Below are positions 16,237-23,700 of a DNA stretch of 33,704 bases, in pieces; the stretch's first letter is position 1; the number at the start of each line of letters is the position of its first letter. The translations under genes and the position numbers were made by a program. The notes beneath the pieces are model-generated. The model searched no databases, was not told the origin of the DNA, and saw only the letters and a list, made by a program, of their open reading frames with translations. The DNA is from Planctomycetota bacterium. GTDB taxonomy: Bacteria > Planctomycetota > Planctomycetia > Pirellulales > JADFKK01. Location of the stretch: NCBI GenBank assembly GCA_022564995.1, contig JADFKK010000049.1, forward strand, positions 1-33,704, read 5' to 3'.

Positions 16237-16341
16237 CGTTGTGATCGGATGCTAGCGTTGGGCGGGGGGTCTGCTTCGCGGCAAGCCACATTTGGGTTTG
16301 CCGGGGCGCGTTTCGGCGATTATCTTGTAGAGAAGTGTAGG

Positions 16342-17139
16342 GTGGGCACTGCCCTCCGCATCAAGAAAGCACAAGATCCCTTGCGCATCATTCCGGTTAT
16401 CGACATCAAAGACGGGTTGGTCGTGCGCGGGATCGCGGGGCGGCGGGATGAATATCGGCCGGTCCAGAGCGTGCTGTGTGATGATGCGTCGGTCGGTTCG
16501 GTGGCGGGGGCGTTTGTCGAGAAGCTGGGGCTCGGCGAAGTTTATGTGGCCGATCTGGACGCGATTGCCGGGACCGAGCCGGCCTGGTCACTGTACGAAC
16601 AAATCGCCGCCGCCGGGCTCGATCTGTGGGTCGACGCGGGGCTGCGCGATGCGGCGGACGCGCGGCGATTGGCCGAATTCTCCTCGGGCGGGCGGGCGAT
16701 CGCGGGCGTGATCGCCGGGCTGGAAACATTGAGCGATACGGCGGCGCTGGCGTCCATGCTCGAAGCGGTCGGACCCGAGCGGCTCGTCTTCAGCCTCGAT
16801 CTAAAGGCCGGCCAACCGCTTGCGGATTTGCCCTGCTGGCGCAACCAATCCGCCGAACAGATCGCCGCGGTAGCCGTCGAAGCCGGCATCCAGCGGATGA
16901 TCGTCCTCGATCTACACCGCGTCGGCACCGATAGCGGCGTCGGCACCGAGCCGCTTTGCCGGCAGCTTCGGGCGAAACACCCGAAGTTAGAACTAACTGC
17001 CGGCGGCGGCGTTCGGGGAACTGATGATCTACGGCGGCTAGCCGACGCTGGCTGCAACGCCGCACTCGTCGCCTCCGCATTGCACGACGGGCGAATGACA
17101 ACGGAAACGCTGGAGAGACTGGCGAGCCCCGAGCGTTAG
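16342..17139 (+). CDS. HisA-like TIM-barrel protein (proFAR isomerase-related, COG1411 type)
   Basis: This protein of about 265 residues belongs to the HisA/HisF barrel superfamily. It has the N-terminal IIPVIDIKDGLVVRG strand with the catalytic-type Asp, VYVADLDAI, FSLDLKAG with the second Asp, and the phosphate-binding LTAGGGVRGTDDL and AALVASALHDG near the end. It lacks the usual HisA sequence around its substrate loops and no his gene is nearby, so a histidine role is unlikely. Planctomycetes and methylotrophs have a HisA-like protein that I associate with the tetrahydromethanopterin C1 pathway; that link is recollection and inference. The start is uncertain: GTG at 16342 is used here, TTG at 16381 is possible, and the frame is open to 16156 through a repeat. 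The stop codon is inside a hairpin. Confidence 0.75.
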   Translation: MGTALRIKKAQDPLRIIPVIDIKDGLVVRGIAGRRDEYRPVQSVLCDDASVGSVAGAFVEKLGLGEVYVADLDAIAGTEPAWSLYEQIAAAGLDLWVDAGLRDAADARRLAEFSSGGRAIAGVIAGLETLSDTAALASMLEAVGPERLVFSLDLKAGQPLADLPCWRNQSAEQIAAVAVEAGIQRMIVLDLHRVGTDSGVGTEPLCRQLRAKHPKLELTAGGGVRGTDDLRRLADAGCNAALVASALHDGRMTTETLERLASPER

Positions 17140-17146
17140 CTCGGGG
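17127..17146 (+). terminator. Hairpin containing the stop codon of the HisA-like gene
   Basis: CCCCGAGC-gtta-GCTCGGGG forms an 8-bp perfect stem with a four-base loop, and the TAG stop (17137-17139) lies in the loop and right arm. No T tract follows, so it may be a repeat that became the gene end rather than an intrinsic terminator. A second small hairpin GCGGCC-tcac-GGCCGC follows at 17195-17210 before the convergent crotonase gene. Confidence 0.5.
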
Positions 17147-17228
17147 GTAATACACCCACACGGGAAAGCATCGACGCCGAGAGCGGAATCACCAGCGGCC
17201 TCACGGCCGCCGCTCGCCATGGTGTATC

Positions 17229-18017
17229 TCACGGCCACACCGGTTCGCGCTTTTCTACGAACGCTGCCAACCCTTCTTCGGCGGCTTCGGTGGTGCGGGC
17301 GGTGGCGCTGCAGGCGGCGCCGGCGGTCAGCAGCGTGACCAGATGCTCGCCGATCGTCTCGTTGAGCATCCGCTTGGTCAGTTGTAATGCTTCGGGCGCA
17401 CACTGGGCACATTGGTTAACGATTTCGGCGGCCCGAACCCAGGTGTTGTCGGCCGCGGTCAACTCGTGAAACAGCCCGAGGCGATGGGCTTCGGCCGCGT
17501 CGATTACCTCGCCGGTCAACAGCAGCCGGGCGGCGTGGCCCGCTCCGAGTCGGAAGGTGAGCAGCGGCGAGACGATTCCGGCCACCAGTCCACGGCGCGG
17601 CTCGGGCAAGCCGAACGTGGCACTGTCGGCGGCGACCACGATGTCGCTGGCCAGCATCAGCCCGGCCCCGCCGGCCAGCGCCGGGCCGTTCACGGCGGCG
17701 ATGATCGGCTTGGGAAAGCGAAGCATTGTCTCCAGCAGCAGGTCGCGAAACAACACGGCGTCTTCGTGCCAAACCTGCATGGCGTTTTCCTGCTTGGTCG
17801 TATCGAGCATTTCGGCCAGATCCATGCCGGCGCAAAAGGCGCTGCCCGCCCCGGTCAGAATCACCGCCCGCACGCGCCGCTCGCCATGCAAGTCGCGGAA
17901 AGCCTGACGGATTTCCTCGAGCATCGCCCGGCAGAGCGCGTTGCGCTTCTCCGGCCGATTGAGAATGATCGTGCCGACGGCGTCGTGGACCTTAACTTTA
18001 ACGAGCGGTTCGGCCAT
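17229..18017 (-). CDS. Enoyl-CoA hydratase/isomerase (crotonase) family protein
   Basis: This 262-residue protein is a crotonase-fold enzyme acting on an acyl-CoA thioester. The CoA/oxyanion segments are present: NRPEKRNAL, GAGSAFCAGMDL (62-67) and AVNGPALAGGAGLMLASDI (109-125). Of the two catalytic glutamates of classical enoyl-CoA hydratase, the second is present (E139 in FGLPEPRRGLVAG) but the first is replaced by Leu at about 120, so it may be a hydratase of another substrate, an isomerase or a lyase rather than a beta-oxidation hydratase. Length is normal for the family. It stands alone, with the DUF4870 remnant 43 bp upstream. The start ATG 18017 fits the family; the ribosome binding site is weak. 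Confidence 0.88.
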   Translation of the reverse strand: MAEPLVKVKVHDAVGTIILNRPEKRNALCRAMLEEIRQAFRDLHGERRVRAVILTGAGSAFCAGMDLAEMLDTTKQENAMQVWHEDAVLFRDLLLETMLRFPKPIIAAVNGPALAGGAGLMLASDIVVAADSATFGLPEPRRGLVAGIVSPLLTFRLGAGHAARLLLTGEVIDAAEAHRLGLFHELTAADNTWVRAAEIVNQCAQCAPEALQLTKRMLNETIGEHLVTLLTAGAACSATARTTEAAEEGLAAFVEKREPVWP

Positions 18018-18118
18018 GGATGGTCTCGTGAATCCGATTTCTCTTTCGACACTCAGTGTATCATACGGGATCGCGGAGCGGCGGGCGAGCCTTGATTCGC
18101 GAGGAATCTGCCTCGGTG

Positions 18119-18372
18119 CTAATCCACCAGTCGAATCGAATACGGATACCGATACGGCTGGCCCTTGTTGGCCTCGAGCGCCGCGAGGATCGAATAGACG
18201 ACTCCTCTTTCTTGACCAGGTAGATAATCAGCGGGCCGAATATCGCAAAGACAAACATCGCCAAATGAGCCATCATCGCCCACATGCGATCGTCGCTGTT
18301 GATCTCCAACGTCGGCCGAATGGGCGGCGGGGATTGCGGGGGTGGGCTGGCGGAGTCGAACGGCTCTGGCAT
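18119..18372 (-). pseudogene. DUF4870 membrane protein with internal deletion and frameshift
   Basis: The first frame from ATG 18372 (MPEPFDSASPPPQSPPP) reaches DDRMWAMMAHLAMFVFAIFG and PLIIYLVKKEES, the start of a DUF4870 domain. A second frame continues VYSILAALEANKGQPYRYPY and ends SIRLVD at a stop at 18119, which is the normal C-terminus of the same family. The middle of the domain, usually about 40 residues with the remaining membrane helices, is missing and the frame changes at about 18190-18200 (GAGTCGTCTATTC). Without a frame change the first frame runs on as Arg/Ser-rich nonsense to 18061. It is a decayed gene unless the deletion is an assembly error. DUF4870 proteins are small inner-membrane proteins of unknown function. 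Confidence 0.7.
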
Positions 18373-18384
18373 GGTTGGTGTCCC

Positions 18385-18639
18385 TCAACTGGATTGTGTT
18401 CCAGCATGGGACTCCACGAGCGATCGCAAGTACTCTGGAGCGAAATCGGCTCCATTTGGCCACGCTAGCGTATGCCCTTCGACCGAATACGACTTGAAGT
18501 ATTCGACGTCTCGTAACGGCTCAAAAATCGGCCCGCTCAGCGAACCCGACAGATCAACTTGAGCAATTGTACCGTCATTGAATGTTAGATCAACAACGTA
18601 ATCGCGGATATGTCGGGCGTGTGTGACGTGCAGAATCAT
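18385..18639 (-). CDS. DUF2442 family protein
   Basis: This 84-residue protein is a DUF2442 family member: YVVDLTFNDGTIAQVDLSG, LSGPIFEPLRDVEYF and TLAWPNGADFAPEYL are the family's conserved segments. DUF2442 proteins are small, soluble and often encoded beside DUF4160 proteins in putative toxin-antitoxin pairs; no DUF4160 gene is seen here, so this one is an orphan. The ATG at 18639 (MILHVTHARH) is chosen because GGAG lies 7 bp upstream; the frame is open 7 codons further. Its stop is 12 bp from the DUF4870 remnant, so the two may once have been co-transcribed. Confidence 0.8.
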   Translation of the reverse strand: MILHVTHARHIRDYVVDLTFNDGTIAQVDLSGSLSGPIFEPLRDVEYFKSYSVEGHTLAWPNGADFAPEYLRSLVESHAGTQSS

Positions 18640-18680
18640 GAATTTACTCCAACGGTTCAATGCGATTCAGAGGTTGTTCT

Positions 18681-19427
18681 TCACTTCTCCAATACCTCGC
18701 GCCAAAACGCCGGCATGCCGCGATAGGCGGCTTGATAGGTCTCCTCCAGCGGCACGTTGATGTAACGATCGGGTCGCAGGAACAGCGGCATCTCGGGCAA
18801 GCTCGCGCCGACGGCCAGATGTTCCAGGTAGGCTTCGATGTACCCGTTGGCCGCGTAACTGGCCAGAGTCAGCGGCTCGTCCGGGGGAATTTCGTGCGGC
18901 TCGTCGGTCGGCCCGAGGGGATCGAGAATCGCGCCGTGCATGCCTTGCGGGTCGAACGGTCCGGGCGGAAACAGATCGACCAGCAGCACGTGTACGCCTG
19001 CCTGCAACGCGGAAACCGCCTTGGCGGCGAAGGCTTCGACGTTTTCGGCGCGGTCTTTGTTGGCCGGAGAAACAATCTCCAGCAGCGCGACCAAACGATG
19101 CCCGCTGACGTGGCGGATAGCCAGCGTGCGGCGCAGGCCGACGCTTGTCTCGTCGATCGATTGCTTCCATCGCACCCGGGGCGGCGCTTCCGCCACCGCC
19201 AGGCCGCCCGTGTCCGGCGGCAGAGGAGGCAGCGGGTCAGACGATTCGGGCGCGGCGTGCAACGTCAGCACGTCGGCGATGATACGGCCCGCGTGCTGTT
19301 CAGCGAGGGCGTAATAATCCGACGGCAGTAGTTCGTCGTTCAGTGCGTTCTGGATTTCCGCGATCCAAGACGTGTGAAAAGCGTGAAAAATGCCGGCCTC
19401 GACGCGGGTCCAATCGTGTACGCTCAT
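18681..19427 (-). CDS. DUF4058 family protein
   Basis: This 248-residue protein is a DUF4058 member, a family frequent in planctomycetes and cyanobacteria and of unknown function. It starts MSVHDWTRVEAGIFHAFHTS, continues with DYYALAEQHAGRIIADVLTL, and has the central HRLVALLEIVSPANKD segment in which a strand with Glu suggests a relation to PD-(D/E)XK or Uma2-like nuclease folds; that relation is tentative. It ends with RPDRYINVPLEETYQ and FWREVLEK. The ATG at 19427 has AGGAG 8 bp upstream. It lies 41 bp upstream of the DUF2442 gene on the same strand and may share its transcript. No signal peptide. Confidence 0.82.
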   Translation of the reverse strand: MSVHDWTRVEAGIFHAFHTSWIAEIQNALNDELLPSDYYALAEQHAGRIIADVLTLHAAPESSDPLPPLPPDTGGLAVAEAPPRVRWKQSIDETSVGLRRTLAIRHVSGHRLVALLEIVSPANKDRAENVEAFAAKAVSALQAGVHVLLVDLFPPGPFDPQGMHGAILDPLGPTDEPHEIPPDEPLTLASYAANGYIEAYLEHLAVGASLPEMPLFLRPDRYINVPLEETYQAAYRGMPAFWREVLEK

Positions 19428-19557
19428 CGATCTATCTCCTGCGATGGTGCGTTCATGGTTCGATCTTCTTCTTACACAAAGGGCGGCCGACAAGTCTATT
19501 CTCGGCGACAGGAGTCGCCTCCGACATCGGATATCCGACTTCTTTTTCAACAGGTCG

Positions 19558-20613
19558 TTAGCCGTCGGCTGGCGGAGGCGAAGTGAACGGATCGAGAATC
19601 GGTCGATTATTTTTTCGATAAAGCGCCTCGATTTTGCCGACGGCCGTTGCGGCTGCTTGCTTGATTTTTGGATTCGGGTCGTTGCGGGCCACGTCGATCA
19701 ACGCTCTACGTGCGCCACTCGCGTCGAGACCGAAGTTTCCCAATTCCTCGCAGGCCTGAATCTTCGCGGCGGTGCTGCCGGTTTTCAGCACATCCATCAA
19801 ATCGGAGATTCTCGGCTGCGCCGCCAACGCCGCTCCCATGGTCTGCTTGTCCAGCTTAGCACGCGCGTAAGCTGCTCGCGAAGATCCGCCGCGCTGCCGA
19901 TCGGTTTCTTGAGTTTGAGTCTCGGGCTTGGTCTTTTCGCCCGAGCCGCCGCTGAAGGCCGCAAACAGCGCGATGCACAACAGCAGCACGCCGCCGCCGG
20001 CGCCGGCGATGATGGCCACCGTGCGATTCGTCTGATCGGTCTTGCTGCGGCGGCGGCCGGAAGCGTCTTGCCCATCGCCACCACGGCCGGGCCGCCTGGT
20101 GCTGGAACCTCGTGAGTTGGAACCCCGTGAACTGCTCCGGCGAGTTCGCGAAGACGACGACGGCTCGGAAACATCGATCCCCGTGAAGCCGTCGCTGGGC
20201 GACGATGTATCTTCGGCCGCCTTGTTGGTTGTAGTTGCGACCGTGACCTGCTGGGCATCGTTTTGAATCACATGGCCCACGGCCGCGGTAACCGGCGCGA
20301 CGGAACCGCCTGCCGCGCGCTGCTCGGCCAGCCGTGCTTCGGCTTGCAGGCCCCGATCATACTTCGCCCGGGCGTGAGGATTGACAAGCGTATCGTGGGC
20401 CCTGGTGATTTCGCCCAACAACCGCTCGATCAATTCCGGCCGATCGTCCGACTCGAAGGCTTGTAGCTGGTCCATCCGCCGGTCGGCCGCCGCGCGAATC
20501 ACCTGCGGGTCTTGCTCGGCGCGACTGATCGCCAACAGCCGGTAATGATTCGGCGGCTGATCCTGCGGCGCGATGCCTAGCCAGCGGGCGTAAGGGTCGA
20601 AAACGCGAGCCAT
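19558..20613 (-). CDS. J-domain-like/HEAT membrane protein
   Basis: This 351-residue protein has an N-terminal module MARVFDPYARWLGI...NHYRLLAI (residues 1-90) of the kind that opens many planctomycete proteins and resembles a degenerate DnaJ domain; EITRAHDTLVNPHARAKYDR matches J-domain helix IV, but the HPD tripeptide is absent. A Ser/Arg/Gly-rich linker (150-195) leads to one transmembrane helix (TVAIIAGAGGGVLLLCIALF, 198-217). The C-terminal part (260-335) looks like HEAT repeats (AAKIQACEELGNFGLDASGA, DPNPKIKQAAATAVGKIEAL). It is likely a membrane-anchored scaffold. GGAGG lies 5 bp upstream of the ATG at 20613. Confidence 0.8.
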   Translation of the reverse strand: MARVFDPYARWLGIAPQDQPPNHYRLLAISRAEQDPQVIRAAADRRMDQLQAFESDDRPELIERLLGEITRAHDTLVNPHARAKYDRGLQAEARLAEQRAAGGSVAPVTAAVGHVIQNDAQQVTVATTTNKAAEDTSSPSDGFTGIDVSEPSSSSRTRRSSSRGSNSRGSSTRRPGRGGDGQDASGRRRSKTDQTNRTVAIIAGAGGGVLLLCIALFAAFSGGSGEKTKPETQTQETDRQRGGSSRAAYARAKLDKQTMGAALAAQPRISDLMDVLKTGSTAAKIQACEELGNFGLDASGARRALIDVARNDPNPKIKQAAATAVGKIEALYRKNNRPILDPFTSPPPADG

Positions 20614-20697
20614 CGATTCCTCCGGGGGTTTGCCTGTGGACGGGTGATTAACATCTGGGGTTTCGCAAGCTCAACCGCCAGCCATTCAGCATCGATT

Positions 20698-20772
20698 GTA
20701 GGTTATGCTTCAGCATAACAAAACCGCCTTAATGTCGCTGGGCTGGCGGTGTTATGCTACAGCATAACCTAC
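20698..20772. repeat. Palindromic repeat supplying the stop of the giant surface protein
   Basis: Arms at 20698-20728 and 20745-20772 are complementary over about 28 bases apart from two central mismatches and a two-base bulge; each arm carries its own small palindrome GGTTATGCT..AGCATAAC. The TAG stop of the 1850-residue protein (20769-20771) is within the right arm. Confidence 0.75.
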
Positions 20773-23700
20773 CGTCTGCGTCTCGCGGCGGCGGGCCGCT
20801 CGGTGCTTCGTCGCAGCGAAGCGCTTTCAACGGCCTCGTCCGGCAGGGCCAAATCGACGATGGCCGCCCGATGCCGGCCCGGCGTCGCGGCGCGGCCAGC
20901 GGCTCGCCGGCTCGCCAGATCGGACCGCGATGCGATCGACGTTGACTCACGCTCTCCCAATCGATGGAACAATGTCTCGGCAGCCGAAGTGCGTAGCGTG
21001 CCCAGGGCGTCGACCGACGTCGCCACAGCCGCGGGACCGCCAAACCCCAGGCGAGCGAACATGGCATCGACCGCCACGGCCGGCGCGGAATCACCGGCCG
21101 ACGTCGGCTCGCCGGCGGGCAGCCGAGTCGTGGTTCGCAGCAACACCTGGCGCAAATCGTCCACGTCGATACGTCCGTCGGCGTTGACATCGAGCCGTGG
21201 CTCGTAAGCGGTCGAGTCGACGTCGGCCGAAAGACGGCGCACGATGTTAAGAAGATCGAGGCGATCGACGTCGCCGTCCAAATCGCTATCACCCGGAAGC
21301 ACGTTCAGCCGGAACTGAAAGTTTTCATCGGACTGGACGACGCCGTTGCCCGAGGGGAACGTGCTCTGCGTGTTGATCCAATCGCCGTCAAGGGTGTTGC
21401 CGCGGGTGTCGGCCACCGAACCGCTCAGGTCGATCAACAGCTTTTCGGCCGGCACGTCGGCCGCCAGGGTCCAGGTGGCCGTCATCGTGGTCGGGTTATA
21501 CGCGAAGTCGTCGATCGAATGGACGGCCTGGGCCACGCCCCGCACGGCGAGATCGCCGCGGACGACGTTAACATTCCTGTTAAAGCGAATGCGAATCTGG
21601 TCGATGCTCGACCAGGGGAGCACGTCGAGTTGGCTGCTGCCGGTGGGAATCGAAACACCGCCGCTGCCCAGACCCGCCCTCGTCAGTGCATCGAAAAACG
21701 CCGGCGACCACGAAGAGCCCCAGACCAGCACCTCGACCACCTGGGGCGGCACATCGCCAGGTGTGCCGCCGCCCGTGTCGGCGGCCCAGTTGATCGGGTC
21801 GCTACCGTAGGCGGTGGCGTCGAGCCGCTGCAGCGAGGCGCCTTCGCCGTCTGCTTCGGTCGGCCAAGGCAGCTTGTCCTTATAGGTGACGCGCTCGGCT
21901 TCGATCATCGGCACCGTCATGTTCTCGTCGGGCTGGGGATCGCCCGGCTTGCTGAGCACGACCTTTTCGCCGTCGTTGGCCAGCGCCCCGAAGAAAGGCC
22001 CGAAGATGAGCGTCTCGGCCGGCACATTGTGGGCCTGACGAAAGGTGTCCGGGTCGGTAGACACCACGAGCACCAGCGCTTGTGGATCGACGGTAACGTC
22101 TGCCGGGAACGTGAAGGAGATGCCGTCGGTGAATCGCCACGTGTTTTCGATATGCAGCGGGTCGAACAGCGGCAGCGGGGCGTCGGTGATGTTCTTCAGT
22201 TCCAGATATTCAAAGCCGCTCTGCGCAGGGTTGTACATGATCTCGTGGATCACGAGCGGTCCGACCCGCGGCAAGGAGTTGGTCTCCCCGGGTGTCGGCT
22301 CGTCCATCGCCACGAAATCGTCGCCCCCGTCGCTCTTCACGTGGCGGCCGAAGGTGACCTCGCGATCGGCCGGGCCGAAGGTTTGGATCTCGCGCAGCCC
22401 CTTCAGTTCGCCCGCCGTCGTGGCGCTCGTGAGATAGAGCGTCTCGCCCAGTTCGTTGAGGCCGAAGCCCGTCAGCGCGCCGGGGTCGGCCGCACCGATG
22501 CCAAAATGGTCCGACTGTAGATAGACGACAAATTCGCCCGGCCCCAACCGCGTGTTGTCGGCGATGCGATACTTCTTCAAGTCGGCCGCGTCGTCGCTGA
22601 AAAACCACCCGCCCAGGTCGATCGTCTGCTGCGTGGTGTTGCGCAGCTCGATCCAGTCGCCGCCGGGCGCGTCGGTGTGGGTCAGCAACTCGTTGATTTC
22701 GATCGCGCCGGGGTTCAGTCCGCTGTCGACGTCGCCGGGCGTTCCGCCGGTAAATTCGCTGGCCCGCCAAGTATTCTTTTTTCCCCAGCGGCTCGTCTCG
22801 ACGCCGGCGTCGCGCACCACCAGCGAGAAACCGTCGCCGTCGGTGTTCGTGTACCAATCGTCGTCGAACTTGAATTCGAGAATGGTGCCGTTGTCGACGT
22901 CTTCCAGTTTGAGGTTTTCGCCGCCGTTGCTGAGCGCCCCCGAGGTGAAGGGGCCCACCACGTCGGCGGCGAGATCGTTGCCGTAGCGAGCGGCAAAGGC
23001 ATCAAGATCGCGGGCCACGATGATCCGCTCGCCCGGCTCCAGCGAGTGATTACCGAACGCATAGCTGATGCCTTCGTTGAAGTGAACGCCGGCCAGATTG
23101 AACGATTGCGTGCCGATGTTCCGCAGCTCGACGAATTCGAAATCGTCGTTGTCGAAGCGGGCGTCGATGGCCAATTCCGCCGGCGTCGGATCGGCCGGAT
23201 TGTAGTTGATCTCGGTAATTCGCAGAAACTGCTGCTGCTGCGAGGGGGCGCCTTCGTAGCTGGTCGAGACGATTTCCTCGCCGCTCTTGTCGAAGAGCAC
23301 CAGCGTTTCGCCGAACGCCGAGAGGTGTCCCTTATAACCGCCGGCGACCAGCAGCGACTGCCCGCCGCGCGGACCGGAACTGCGAGCGCGGAAGGTTGCC
23401 AAGTCGGGCGAGACGTAAAGCGTCGAATTCCTTGGGATGACCGTCCCGCCCTGAAACTCCAGTTTGACCCCGCCACCGAGCTTCCAGCCTGAGATGTCGA
23501 CGGCGATGTTGTTATCGTTGCGAATTTCGATGTACTCTTCGTCCTGAATTCCGGAGGCCGGAGAGAATTCGATCGTGCCGAAGGTGATCTTCCGCTGCGA
23601 GGCCGGCAGCGACGCAAAATCGGGCTGGGCGCGCGGCAGCGTGCTGAGGCCATACAGGTAATTGCGCCGCGGCGCCAGAAACTGGTTCTTAATCCGATCG

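Noticed and set aside
21519..22520. 333-codon plus-strand frame and several similar ones within 20749-26078
   Set aside because: All are antisense to the giant surface protein, whose domains are clear.
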